Shown piece after piece: positions 50,186 to 61,439 of a stretch of 64,000 nt of DNA (position 1 is its first letter; every line of letters begins with the position of its first letter). The notes below the pieces were generated by a model, which saw nothing but the letters and a program-made list of their open reading frames with translations, did no database searches and was not told where the DNA came from. The stretch spans positions 1 to 64,000 of the forward strand of contig JBEKTD010000011.1 of assembly GCA_049516395.1 (NCBI GenBank), in the 5' to 3' direction. The DNA comes from Fen-1362 sp049516395. Lineage in GTDB: Bacteria > Planctomycetota > Phycisphaerae > Sedimentisphaerales > Anaerobacaceae. The translations under genes and the position numbers were made by a program.

Positions 50186-51307
50186 ATTACGATTTTTGAA
50201 AAAATACCAACACTGTCGATAGGCGGCATCAAAGCCAGGATTCCGATTATCCAGGGAGGAATGGGGGTAGGCATTTCTTTGTACGGGTTGGCTTCTGCGG
50301 TCGCAACAGCAGGCGCAATCGGTGTAATCGCAACAGCCGGAATCGGGCAATTCGAGAGCGACGTGAACACCAACTACAAAGAAGCAAACAAAAGAGCGCT
50401 GTCCAAGGAAATAAGAAAAGCAAGGGCAAACACCGATGGAATCATAGGTGTCAATATAATGGTGGCTCTTTCGGATTTTGACGAAATGGCGCAGTGCGCA
50501 GTAGATGAGCACGTCGATATCCTCTTTATGGGAGCGGGTCTTCCGGTAAAGCTTCCACATACACTGCCGCTGGACGCACTGGGTAGTTTGCATACCAAAT
50601 TTGTCCCTATCGTTTCATCAGGCAGGGCTGCGGACCTGATTTTTAAGACATGGGCGAAACATTTTTCTCATGTGCCGGACGGCGTTGTGGTCGAAGGCCC
50701 AATGGCAGGCGGACACCTGGGCTTCAAAAAAGAACAGATTAACGCCCCTGATTATGCGCTGGAAAAGATACTGCCCGACGTCATAAGTGCGATAAAACCC
50801 TATGAGCAGCAGTTCAGCAAACACATACCTGTAATTGCCGGCGGCGGAATATACACCGGCGAAGATATCTACAAATTTATGCAGATGGGCGCAAGTGGCG
50901 TGCAAATGGCGACAAGGTTCGTCGCTACACACGAATGCGATGCTTCCGACGAATTTAAACAGGCCTACCTTAAATGCGAAAAAGACGACATCCTTATTAT
51001 TGACAGCCCCGTGGGACTACCGGGAAGAGCCATTCGTTGTGATTTTCTTGACCGGGTCGCGGCTGGTAGCAAGGAAAAGTTCCAATGCCCATGGAAGTGC
51101 CTGCGAACCTGCGATTTCAAAAATGTGCCTTATTGCATCGCTTTGGCGCTGACCAACGCTAAGAAAGGTAACCTGGAACACGGTTTTGCCTTTGCGGGCG
51201 CGAATGTCTATAAAGTCAACAAACTCGTCTCCGTAAAAGAGCTTATCGACGAGTTAATGGAAGGTTATTTGCTTGCCGTTCGCCAGACGGCCGTCGCAAA
51301 TACGTAA
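50186..51307 (+). CDS. Nitronate monooxygenase family flavoprotein
   Basis: FMN-dependent 2-nitropropane dioxygenase/nitronate monooxygenase fold: IPTLSIGGIKARIPIIQGGMG at the N-terminus, ATAGIGQFESD, INIMVALSDF-like GVNIMVAL, VEGPMAGGHLGF (catalytic His), VIAGGGIYTGEDI and GASGVQMATRF. The family begins about 20-25 residues before the first ATG (50261), which falls inside the conserved IIQGGMG. In-frame upstream codons are sense back to a TGA at 50180, and only ATT (50186, 50192) or CTG could start there, so a rare start codon is probable. The ATG at 50261 would give 348 residues missing the N-terminal strand. Confidence 0.78.
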   Translation: MTIFEKIPTLSIGGIKARIPIIQGGMGVGISLYGLASAVATAGAIGVIATAGIGQFESDVNTNYKEANKRALSKEIRKARANTDGIIGVNIMVALSDFDEMAQCAVDEHVDILFMGAGLPVKLPHTLPLDALGSLHTKFVPIVSSGRAADLIFKTWAKHFSHVPDGVVVEGPMAGGHLGFKKEQINAPDYALEKILPDVISAIKPYEQQFSKHIPVIAGGGIYTGEDIYKFMQMGASGVQMATRFVATHECDASDEFKQAYLKCEKDDILIIDSPVGLPGRAIRCDFLDRVAAGSKEKFQCPWKCLRTCDFKNVPYCIALALTNAKKGNLEHGFAFAGANVYKVNKLVSVKELIDELMEGYLLAVRQTAVANT

Positions 51308-51479
51308 CCTCGATTTCACCTCGTCGTCACCTGGCATCGTAATATCCCTTACCTTTTTTATATCCTCGGCCTTATCCCCCCTGCCAAACATCGTCATCGC
51401 GTAGGGTGAATCGGCTTGCAAAAAAACCGATTGGGCCGGATAATAGGTGAAAAAGCGGTCTTTGGAAGGTGCATCAATT

Positions 51480-52655
51480 ATGAAAATTGCGTATTTCGAT
51501 TGTTTCTCCGGAGCGGCGGGCGATATGATAGCCGGGGCAATGCTCGATGCCGGTCTGGATTTTGAATTCCTCAAATCACAAATAGCGACCCTCGGCCTGA
51601 AAAACCTTGATATCACAGTCAGCGAAACCAGACGCGCCGGATTGCGAGCAAAGCATTTCGTGCCGCTTATAAAAGAAGAGCATCATCACAGGCACCTTGG
51701 CGATATAAAGAAAATCATCAATGACAGTAAAATTGGTGAAAAACCGAAACAGACAGCCATCGCCATATTTGACCGGCTGGCACAGGCCGAGGCAACAGTC
51801 CACGGAAAAGACCCCGACGATATTCACTTTCACGAGGTTGGAGCAATGGATTCGATTGTGGATATCGTATCGGCGGCGGTTGGATTTGACGCCTTGGGAA
51901 TAGAAAAGGTTTATTGCTCGACGCTGGCAGTCGGCGGCGGACAGGTCAAAGCAGCCCACGGTGTAATGCCGGTGCCTGCGCCGGCGACAGCAGAATTATT
52001 AAAAGGAATTCCCACTGTTGGCGGGCCAATTGATAAGGAACTGCTCACCCCAACCGGCGCAGCGATACTGACGACGGTCGCTGAAAGTTTTGGCCCGATA
52101 CCACCTATGACAATTGAGGCGACTGGTTATGGAGCGGGAACTTTGGACAGCGAGCACGTTCCAAACGTCGTCCGCCTGATTTTAGGCAGGTCGGCGGAGG
52201 AATCGTCGGCAACAACAGACAGGGTTTGTCTGCTCGAGACAAATATCGACGACTCAACCGGCGAGATAATCGCCAACGCGATGGACAAACTGCTCTCCAC
52301 GGGAGCGCTGGACGTTTTCGCAACACCGATTATTATGAAGCAGACTCGCCCCGCCGTAAAACTGACCGTCATCTGCCAAACAGCCGACATAGCTAAAATG
52401 GAAGAAATAATCTTCCAAAGCGGGATTACATTCGGCGTCCGCAGGCAAATCGTCGAGCGAAACAAGCTGGCGAGAGAGTTTGTAACGGTGACAACGCGGT
52501 TCGGGAATATAAAAATCAAGGTCGGGAGGTGGGCCGACAAGGTCGTAAATGCCAAGCCGGAATTTGCGGATTGTGCCAAGGCCGCACAGGAGCATAACAC
52601 CAGCGTCAAAGAGGTTATGCAGGCGGCAATCGCGGAATTTAAAAAAGCCAGATAG
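51480..52655 (+). CDS. larC: LarC-like nickel pincer cofactor biosynthesis protein
   Basis: 391 residues. Start MKIAYFDCFSGAAGDMIAGAML, then HFHEVGAMDSIVDIV, GVMPVPAPATAELLKG, ELLTPTGAAIL and DDSTGEIIANAM, all LarC (DUF111) signatures. LarC inserts nickel in the pincer cofactor of lactate racemase-type enzymes. In Lactobacillus LarC is made through a frameshift from two frames; here a single frame covers it. No larA, larB or larE is in the window. The ATG at 51480 is chosen for GGAAGG before it; an upstream in-frame start at 51447 is less likely. Confidence 0.9.
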   Translation: MKIAYFDCFSGAAGDMIAGAMLDAGLDFEFLKSQIATLGLKNLDITVSETRRAGLRAKHFVPLIKEEHHHRHLGDIKKIINDSKIGEKPKQTAIAIFDRLAQAEATVHGKDPDDIHFHEVGAMDSIVDIVSAAVGFDALGIEKVYCSTLAVGGGQVKAAHGVMPVPAPATAELLKGIPTVGGPIDKELLTPTGAAILTTVAESFGPIPPMTIEATGYGAGTLDSEHVPNVVRLILGRSAEESSATTDRVCLLETNIDDSTGEIIANAMDKLLSTGALDVFATPIIMKQTRPAVKLTVICQTADIAKMEEIIFQSGITFGVRRQIVERNKLAREFVTVTTRFGNIKIKVGRWADKVVNAKPEFADCAKAAQEHNTSVKEVMQAAIAEFKKAR

Positions 52656-52706
52656 TTGCTCTAACACACGGCAAAATATATACCATTTAACAGAAGGATA
52701 TTTAAT

Positions 52707-53219
52707 ATGACAAAAGGAAAATCTTGCCTGCTTTTGACTTTAGTGATTGTATTGTCGCTGGCGATGGCGGCAATCGCAGCCGAACCTAATAATATTGATA
52801 ATATACTTAAGGAAAACGGTTTCGACTGGCTCATCGGCAAATGGGCGGCGATAAGCGACGCCAACCAAAAAATCGAAGCAGAGTTCGAGCTGGAAACCGA
52901 TGGTTACGCCATTTCAATCGAGGCCAAGGCAGGAAACAATGAGCATGTCGGCCTTGTCTATTACTCACCGGCTAAAAATATAATTCTTTACACAGGCGTC
53001 GATAACACGGGCAGGGTCTTTGCGGGCCCATGGGAAATTAAAAGCGATAAGCTCGTAATAAATCTTGAACAAACCAAACCCGATGGCTCAGTCACAAATT
53101 TCTTGAGGTATCTCTCAAAGGTCGATGCCGAGACGATGAAATCGGTTACATATAGCGTTGTCGATGGCAAACGCTCCGAAGAGCCAATCGGCACACTCGT
53201 ATTCAAACGAGAAAAATAA
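52707..53219 (+). CDS. Secreted lipocalin-like/DUF1579-like protein
   Basis: 170 residues. Signal peptide (LLLTLVIVLSLAMAAIAAE) and a beta-rich domain with FDWLIGKWAAISD at the start, as in lipocalin-like and DUF1579 proteins that begin LIGTW or LVGKW. YSPAKNIILYTGVDN and SDKLVINLEQTKPDG continue the strand pattern. Exact function unknown; small-molecule binding is possible. Confidence 0.7.
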   Translation: MTKGKSCLLLTLVIVLSLAMAAIAAEPNNIDNILKENGFDWLIGKWAAISDANQKIEAEFELETDGYAISIEAKAGNNEHVGLVYYSPAKNIILYTGVDNTGRVFAGPWEIKSDKLVINLEQTKPDGSVTNFLRYLSKVDAETMKSVTYSVVDGKRSEEPIGTLVFKREK

Positions 53220-53318
53220 AACGATTGTTGCTATCATTTTATCAACCTCAAATTCTCCCCCGAACGGCTGATTGCATACTCGCGTATTAAAGAGTAGAAG
53301 CTATATGAGGGCATAAAA

Positions 53319-54269
53319 ATGAAGCTCAAATACGCGGGAATAGTGGTTTTAGGCATCGCCTTGGCTGCATTGGCTGTACAGAAGGGAGATAAACAAATGA
53401 CGACCAATAAGCTGACCCCCGAAGAAGAATATGTAATCGTTCAAAAAGGCACCGAAGCCCCTTTCTCAGGAGAATACCTCAATAATAAAGAACCAGGCAC
53501 ATACGTTTGCAAGCGTTGCGGAGCAACACTTTATCGCAGCTCCGACAAATTCGACGGACACTGTGGCTGGCCCTCTTTCGATGACGAAATCCCCGGCGCG
53601 ATAAAACGTGTCCCAGACCCCGATGGCTATAGCACTGAAATTGTCTGCGCAAATTGCGGCGCGCACCTCGGCCACGTTTTCACGGGTGAGGGGTTAACCG
53701 AGAAAAACATAAGGCATTGCGTCAATTCAATTTCACTCGTCTTTGTGCCCGCCGCAAAGACAGACGTCAATGACCCAAACAGCAAACCCTCCACAAAGGC
53801 ATATTTCGCGGGTGGTTGTTTCTGGGGAGTAGATTACTGGCTCAAGTCCGCTCCGGGCGTCATCTCCGTAACAGCCGGCTATATGGGTGGAACTACCAAA
53901 AATCCCACATACACACAGGTCTGCACCGGCACAACGGGCCACGCCGAAACCGTCGAGGTCGTCTTCGACCCGAATAAAACTAATTACGAAGACCTCGCCA
54001 AACTCTTCTTTGAAATCCACGACCCCACTCAGCGTAATAGGCAAGGCCCCGATATTGGCTACCAATACCGTTCCGCCATTTTCTACGCAAACCAGCAGCA
54101 AAAGCAAATCGCTGAACGCCTGATTGAGCAGTTAAAGAAAAAAGGCCTTGAGGTCGTTACATCGGTTGAACCTGCAAAAGAATTCTGGCCCGCCGAGGAT
54201 TACCACCAGGATTATTACGACAAAACCGGCGGAACCCCCTACTGCCAATTCCGCACCAAACGTTTCTAA
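53319..54269 (+). CDS. msrBA: Exported methionine sulfoxide reductase, MsrB-MsrA fusion
   Basis: 316 residues. An N-terminal signal (GIVVLGIALAALAVQ) sends it out of the cytoplasm. MsrB domain: CKRCGATLYRSSDKFDGHCGWPSF, CANCGAHLGHVF (zinc Cys pairs), and the catalytic Cys in RHCVNS. MsrA domain after a short linker: AGGCFWGVDYWLKSAPGV (catalytic Cys), GYMGGTTKNPTYTQVCTGTTGHAE, and FWPAEDYHQDYY. It repairs both diastereomers of oxidised methionine in exported proteins. The order B then A is the less common arrangement. Confidence 0.93.
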   Translation: MKLKYAGIVVLGIALAALAVQKGDKQMTTNKLTPEEEYVIVQKGTEAPFSGEYLNNKEPGTYVCKRCGATLYRSSDKFDGHCGWPSFDDEIPGAIKRVPDPDGYSTEIVCANCGAHLGHVFTGEGLTEKNIRHCVNSISLVFVPAAKTDVNDPNSKPSTKAYFAGGCFWGVDYWLKSAPGVISVTAGYMGGTTKNPTYTQVCTGTTGHAETVEVVFDPNKTNYEDLAKLFFEIHDPTQRNRQGPDIGYQYRSAIFYANQQQKQIAERLIEQLKKKGLEVVTSVEPAKEFWPAEDYHQDYYDKTGGTPYCQFRTKRF

Positions 54270-54373
54270 TTTTCGTTCTGTGCCCGTCTGTCCACCATCG
54301 AAAAACATCATTGTTTTGAACACACACGTGGAATCGCCGTATAAATCTCATTAGAAGCGAGTTTGGGGACTGT
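54270..54373. other. Spacer before the rRNA promoter
   Basis: No gene or structure recognised. The following 30 bases form an A/T tract that acts as a possible UP element. Confidence 0.35.
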
Positions 54374-54404
54374 CAAAAAAATTAAAAAAATTTATAAAAT
54401 ATTC

Positions 54405-54433
54405 TTGACGCACTGTCGATAATCCAATATGCT
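54405..54433 (+). promoter_or_regulatory. Strong promoter with UP-like element before the tRNA/23S operon
   Basis: TTGACG, 17 bases, TATGCT (54428-54433). The preceding 54374-54404 is almost pure A and T, like rRNA UP elements. It may drive the short RNA below, the rRNA operon, or both. Confidence 0.7.
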
Positions 54434-54439
54434 TGATAT

Positions 54440-54627
54440 GCTAATGCTGGCATCGAAGCTTTTATATGTCAGTACGGAGTTATCCGGCGTGGCATTAGTA
54501 ATAGTCGGATGTGGGTGGAAAGCGTAGGTGAATTTGAACAGAATTCTTAAAGTGTTGAAAGTTTTGCCTTAGCTGAAGGAGCGGATTTGTCTTTATAAAC
54601 CGCTGGCAGTTAGGCAGCGGTTTTTTT
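54440..54627 (+). ncRNA. Unidentified short RNA or attenuated rRNA leader
   Basis: About 190 nt between the predicted start of the strong promoter and an intrinsic terminator. Near its 5' end CTAATGC (54441-) can pair with GCATTAG (about 54492-54498). No signature of 4.5S, tmRNA, RNase P or clear 6S was found. A 29-codon frame starting at 54438 has no ribosome site. Confidence 0.35.
54598..54627 (+). terminator. Rho-independent terminator upstream of tRNA-Ile
   Basis: AACCGCTG and CAGCGGTT form a perfect 8-bp stem with a 9-base loop, followed by seven T. Confidence 0.8.
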
Positions 54628-54748
54628 GTTGCTCTTTTTTATGTGTATATGTAAACTATCCGGCCTCGACTAAACTGTCGATTGTCGATTTGTGGTTTGA
54701 AATCTGTTTTTCAATCAGCAATCCGCAATCATAAATCAGCAATTGAAA

Positions 54749-54822
<74 letters not shown>

Positions 54823-54861
54823 CTCGGAATCTGAAATTTGAGATTCCTGAATCGCGGCTCC

Positions 54862-54934
54862 GGGGACGTAGCTCAACTGGGAGAGCGTTGGCTTTGCAAG
54901 CCAGAGGTTGCCGGTTCGATCCCGGTCGTCTCCA
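54862..54934 (+). tRNA. tRNA-Ala (anticodon TGC)
   Basis: A 73-nt cloverleaf. GGGGACG pairs with CGTCTCC (one G-T pair); the anticodon loop is TTTGCAA. Followed by a hairpin and then 23S. Confidence 0.95.
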
Positions 54935-55191
54935 TTAAATTCGTCTTTGACGAATTTAATGCCCTGAGCAAATCCCGATTTATCGGGATGCGTCGAAGGG
55001 CATTGGTTAATTCTTGGGTTAACCCTAGGGGTTACCAGGTAAAGTTGTTTGACAAGTTAATATGCGGGTGTAGTAAATTTTATATTGTCTTTCTAACTAA
55101 ACGTGGCGAGTCCATGTATCAAAAAGTGGAGCGCAATGTCTGGATATTTATTTTGGCGATTACTCATGGTTGACCAATCATCGAATGATAT
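54935..55191. other. tRNA-23S spacer with hairpins and processing stem
   Basis: A perfect hairpin ATTAAATTCGTC/GACGAATTTAAT with a 3-base loop (54934-54960) is followed by a second with ATCCCGAT/ATCGGGAT flanked by GCCCT/AGGGC (54961-55001). AATATGCGGGTG (55059-55070) pairs with CACCCGCATATT at 58334-58345, and GAATGATATGGTCAAGT (55184-55200) pairs with 58242-58258, giving the 23S processing stem. Confidence 0.6.
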
Positions 55192-58249
<3,058 letters not shown>

Positions 58250-58409
58250 ATATCATTCATTGGTTGTTCAACATAAGTAATCTGACGATGAATGTTCAGA
58301 TGGTTGTGCCCACTTTAACAGTATCAAAAGTATCACCCGCATATTTTTCTTGTTTCAAGCGACAATTTGACAATTGAATACGTACCCGGTGAAAGCCGGG
58401 GATAAAGAG
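58250..58409. other. 23S-5S spacer
   Basis: It holds the right arms of the 23S processing stems (to 58258 and 58334-58345) and a small hairpin CCGG..CCGG just before 5S. No gene. Confidence 0.5.
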
Positions 58410-58521
58410 TTTCCTGGTGAATTTACTGACGGGGAAACGCCTGATCCCTTTCCGAACTCAGAAGCTAAGCTCGTCAGGCCGATGGTAGTCCTTTCGGGTG
58501 AGAGTAGGTATCGCCAGGAAT
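58410..58521 (+). rRNA. 5S ribosomal RNA
   Basis: About 112 nt. TTCCTGG at the start pairs with CCAGGAA at the end. TGATCCCTTTCCGAACTCAG (loop B/helix III) and CCGATGGTAGTCC with GAGAGTAGG (loop E side) are typical. A strong terminator follows. The 3' part from 58477 is duplicated at 59161. Confidence 0.95.
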
Positions 58522-58561
58522 TACGAGGCCGGTCAATTATTTGACCGGCCTCTCCTTTTTT
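58477..58561. repeat. 85-bp direct repeat, left copy (5S 3' end and terminator)
   Basis: Identical base for base with 59161-59245, offset 684 bp. It spans the last 45 bases of 5S and the whole terminator. The intact 5S uses this copy. Confidence 0.95.
58525..58561 (+). terminator. Terminator of the 23S-5S operon
   Basis: GAGGCCGGTCAA and TTGACCGGCCTC-type arms form a perfect stem (58525-58536 with 58542-58552) followed by CTCCTTTTTT. Confidence 0.9.
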
Positions 58562-58579
58562 GGGACCGGAGCAAATTGT

Positions 58580-58608
58580 TTGAAATCCTTTCGAATGTTT
58601 TGTATTAT
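58580..58608 (+). promoter_or_regulatory. Promoter of the DUF4160/DUF2442 unit
   Basis: TTGAAA, 17 bases, TATTAT, starting 19 bases after the 5S terminator. GAAAGG precedes the ATG at 58641. Confidence 0.65.
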
Positions 58609-58640
58609 ATAGATAATGACCTTATGACAAGAAAGGCGAT

Positions 58641-58886
58641 ATGCCGACGATATTTAGATGGAAGGGTTACAGGTTTTTCTTTTATTCTAACGAAGGTGAT
58701 CCTTCAGAGCCGGTTCATGTGCATGTGATAAAAGATACAAATGTGGCCAAGTTCTGGCTGGAACCTGTTGTTTCTCTTGCGGAGTCCCACGGTATGAGTC
58801 CGCAGGAGCTTAATAAACTGGAAAAGGTGGTTGAGAACAATGCAAAGATTATCAAGAGAGCGTGGTATGAATACTTTGGCAATTGA
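58641..58886 (+). CDS. DUF4160 protein, likely toxin-antitoxin type partner
   Basis: 81 residues matching DUF4160: MPTIFRWKGYRFFFYSNEGDP, EPVHVHVIKDTNVAKFWL and SLAESHGMSPQELNKLEKVV. DUF4160 genes are usually followed by a DUF2442 gene, as here, and the pair is often listed as a candidate toxin-antitoxin module. I know of no proof of which partner is which here. The stop overlaps the next gene by 20 bp. It sits in a 684-bp unit flanked by 5S-derived repeats. Confidence 0.88.
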   Translation: MPTIFRWKGYRFFFYSNEGDPSEPVHVHVIKDTNVAKFWLEPVVSLAESHGMSPQELNKLEKVVENNAKIIKRAWYEYFGN

Positions 58887-59172
58887 AGCTAAAGCGACTA
58901 ATATATCTTTTGATTCCAGCAATATGTGGGTCGAATTGGCTGACGGTAGAAAACTCGGCGTTCCTTTGGCTTATTTCCCAAGGTTGCTGCACGCAACGGC
59001 TCGACAGCGAAAAAACTACACAATAAGCGGTGGTGGAATAGGTCTTCACTGGGAAGGTATAGATGAGGACATCAGTGTAAGAGGGCTTGTTATGGGCGTC
59101 GGCGATAGAACAAAACCACGAGAGCGGCGCAGGGCCGCAAGCAAAAAATTGCATCACTCCGGCCGATGGTAG
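58867..59172 (+). CDS. DUF2442 protein whose end lies in a duplicated 5S fragment
   Basis: 101 residues matching DUF2442: MNTLAIEAKATNISFDSSNM, VELADGRKLGVPLAYFPRLLHA, NYTISGGGIGLHWEGIDEDISVRGLVMG. A long basic tail follows (TKPRERRRAASKKLHHSGRW). The last codons GGC-CGA-TGG-TAG lie within the 5S fragment that begins at 59161, so the repeat supplies the residues GRW (roughly) and the stop. The ATG at 58867 is preferred to one at 58831. Confidence 0.88.
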   Translation: MNTLAIEAKATNISFDSSNMWVELADGRKLGVPLAYFPRLLHATARQRKNYTISGGGIGLHWEGIDEDISVRGLVMGVGDRTKPRERRRAASKKLHHSGRW

Positions 59173-59245
59173 TCCTTTCGGGTGAGAGTAGGTATCGCCA
59201 GGAATTACGAGGCCGGTCAATTATTTGACCGGCCTCTCCTTTTTT
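59161..59245. repeat. 85-bp direct repeat, right copy (truncated 5S and terminator)
   Basis: Perfect copy of 58477-58561: the 3' part of 5S plus terminator, without the 5' part of 5S. It ends the DUF2442 gene and should terminate its transcript. Confidence 0.95.
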
Positions 59246-59279
59246 ATAGAAATTGCCCCCTGCCGATGGTTTACCAACT

Positions 59280-60491
59280 TCAGGCCTTCTTTGCAATCTT
59301 GTCTAAACGCTGGATTATCTCGACGCACGCCCTGCTGTTGTGATACGGGCACTTCCACTCCGAGACCTTAGGTTTCGATTTATCAACGTTGCCTTTTGCG
59401 TCAATCGTCCAGAACCATTCGCCGCCCTTCTTATCGACGACGTAATCCTCGATAAACTGCCAGATATTCTGCGCAACATCGAAATACTTCTGGTCGCCGG
59501 TCAGTTGATAGGCGTTCAAATACCCCACCACCGCCTCGGCCTGCACCCACCAGTCCTTGCCGGAATTGCTGATGCCTTTCAGGTCCGCCTCGTAGAACAT
59601 ACTCTTATTATTATCCAGGCCTCTTTCGTATGTCGATTCGGCCAGTTTCATCGCCATCCGCTTAAGCTTTGCTATCGTCTTCGGCTTGCCGAAAATCTCC
59701 GCGTCCCTTTGCGCCAGCCAACTCGTCTCGATATCGTGCCCGAACGAAATCATCTGGCTCTTGGGATACCATTTTTCATCGAAGAACAACTGGCAATACG
59801 TCCCGTACGGGTGCAGTATATAATCCGCGAATATATCGAGCATATCGCCAACCCGCTGCCCGACCAGCTCATCCTTGTTCACATCGTATAAATTGGCGAT
59901 GCCCTCCAGAACGTGCAGCGAGGTATTCATCGATTTCGGGGCAGTCATATCTCCGGAGCTGAGCTGCTGGGTTTTTGACTTCGTCCAGTCGCGGTCGTAT
60001 TTCTCGAAATAACCCTTGTATTGCTTGTCCCAGACGTATTTTTCGAGCAGGCCGAAAAGCTCCATCGCCTTAGCCAGCGCATCCTTATCGCCCGTCGCCC
60101 TGTAATACTCCGAAAGTCCGTATATCCCGAACCCCTGCCCGTAAACCAGTTTCTGATTATCTATTGGTTTACCCTGCCAGTCCAGCAAGTTGAACATACC
60201 GCCGTATTGTTTATCCCAGAAGTATTCCATAACATAGTCGTATGCCCGTTTTGCCAGCGCAAGGAGTTCCTGCTTTTTCTCGAAAACATAAAGTGTGGAG
60301 AACGTCCAGAGTATCCGGGCATTTAGTATCTGCCCTTTGGGCGCCTTTTCGTCGATGACGCCATCGTTATTCATCCTGCCGATGAAACCACCTTTGGGGT
60401 CGATGGCACGCTGCGACCAGAACGGCACAATATCCCCATCAAGCTCCTTTTGGACCCTGCTTTTGAATTCTTCGATTATTTTGCTGTCCAT
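59280..60491 (-). CDS. AGE-family sugar 2-epimerase, second paralogue
   Basis: 403 residues, the same length as the protein at 3132-4343 and clearly related along the full length. His motifs: MNTSLHVLEGIANLY, FGHDIETSWLAQ and WKCPYHNSRACVE. WWVQAEAVVGYLNAYQ is also shared. It epimerises sugars at C2, probably of the cellobiose 2-epimerase kind. The Met at 60491 is used since GGAG lies 7-10 bases before it; a frame extending to 60527 is open. Confidence 0.88.
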   Translation of the reverse strand: MDSKIIEEFKSRVQKELDGDIVPFWSQRAIDPKGGFIGRMNNDGVIDEKAPKGQILNARILWTFSTLYVFEKKQELLALAKRAYDYVMEYFWDKQYGGMFNLLDWQGKPIDNQKLVYGQGFGIYGLSEYYRATGDKDALAKAMELFGLLEKYVWDKQYKGYFEKYDRDWTKSKTQQLSSGDMTAPKSMNTSLHVLEGIANLYDVNKDELVGQRVGDMLDIFADYILHPYGTYCQLFFDEKWYPKSQMISFGHDIETSWLAQRDAEIFGKPKTIAKLKRMAMKLAESTYERGLDNNKSMFYEADLKGISNSGKDWWVQAEAVVGYLNAYQLTGDQKYFDVAQNIWQFIEDYVVDKKGGEWFWTIDAKGNVDKSKPKVSEWKCPYHNSRACVEIIQRLDKIAKKA

Positions 60492-60642
60492 ATCCTGTCT
60501 CCAAACCTTAAATCCCAGCTTCTTCATCGACTGCCTGTCAAACCTCGAATTTGCTGCACAATAATCCTAATCTGCCGCAAAATCAAGTGCCTGCCAGAGC
60601 CATAAATTGACAATGCCCCCCAAATAAGGTAAAAGACGTGCT

Positions 60643-61428
60643 ATGAACCTCATAGCGATAGATATAGGCAATACCAATATTGGCGTTGGGCTGTTTCTAA
60701 ATGGTGAAGAACAGTTTGTAAAGTCGGTATCAGGCGATGCAAAGGCCGAACTGACTGAACTGCTCAAATCGACCTGGGAAATGATACCCGTCGCCAAACG
60801 CTCCAAAGAAGGCAAACGCGAAGGCGTAATCATCATAAGCTCTGTCAAGCCCGCCTGGACGCAGGTTGTGCGCGATATCGCAAAACAAACCTTAGGCGAA
60901 AATATACTGCTTGTGGGCAAAGAAATTCCCTTCCCAATCGAACTATCGATAGAACATCCGGATAAAGTGGGAACCGACCGGGCTTTGGCGGCCTCGGCTG
61001 CCTACGCGGTCGCAGAACACGCGGTCGCGGTCGCGGATTTCGGCACAGCCGTAACTATCGACCTCGTCGATGACCGCGGCGTATTCTGCGGCGGCGTAAT
61101 CTTCCCCGGCTTCGAAATCAGCGCAAACGCCCTGCACAATGATACCGCTCAACTGCCGAAAGTAACGGTTACAAAGCCGCAATGGCCCTTCGGCAAAAAT
61201 ACCGTCGATGCAATCAACGCGGGTCTGTATTATTCAGCTATCAGCTCATTACAGGAAATTGTCAGGCGATACGCCGAAGTGATTGGAACCTGGCCTCAAC
61301 TGATAATCACCGGCTCAGGCGCGAAACTTATTAAAGACGATTGCGACTTCGTTGATAACTACGTGCCAAATTTAGTCATCAAAGGTATCGCCCTGGCCTA
61401 CAAGAAATATATCGAAACGAAAGAATAA
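60643..61428 (+). CDS. coaX: Type III pantothenate kinase
   Basis: 261 residues. IAIDIGNTNIGVGLF (phosphate loop), SSVKPAWT, HPDKVGTDRALAASAAY, VADFGTAVTIDLV and GGVIFPGFEISANALHNDTAQLP fit CoaX. It phosphorylates pantothenate, the first step of CoA synthesis; this type needs a monovalent cation and is not feedback inhibited. It is the first gene of a plus-strand run with the MnmE-like gene and mutS. Confidence 0.93.
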   Translation: MNLIAIDIGNTNIGVGLFLNGEEQFVKSVSGDAKAELTELLKSTWEMIPVAKRSKEGKREGVIIISSVKPAWTQVVRDIAKQTLGENILLVGKEIPFPIELSIEHPDKVGTDRALAASAAYAVAEHAVAVADFGTAVTIDLVDDRGVFCGGVIFPGFEISANALHNDTAQLPKVTVTKPQWPFGKNTVDAINAGLYYSAISSLQEIVRRYAEVIGTWPQLIITGSGAKLIKDDCDFVDNYVPNLVIKGIALAYKKYIETKE

Positions 61429-61439
61429 TTGGTTGCCGT

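Noticed and set aside
54438..54527. 29-codon frame in the unassigned RNA
   Set aside because: No ribosome site; starts at or before the predicted transcription start.
54598..54627. Attenuator peptide control for the rRNA operon
   Set aside because: No leader peptide with a ribosome site; only the terminator can be supported.
58477..59245. Second complete 5S gene
   Set aside because: The right copy lacks the first 67 bases of 5S, so it is a fragment only.
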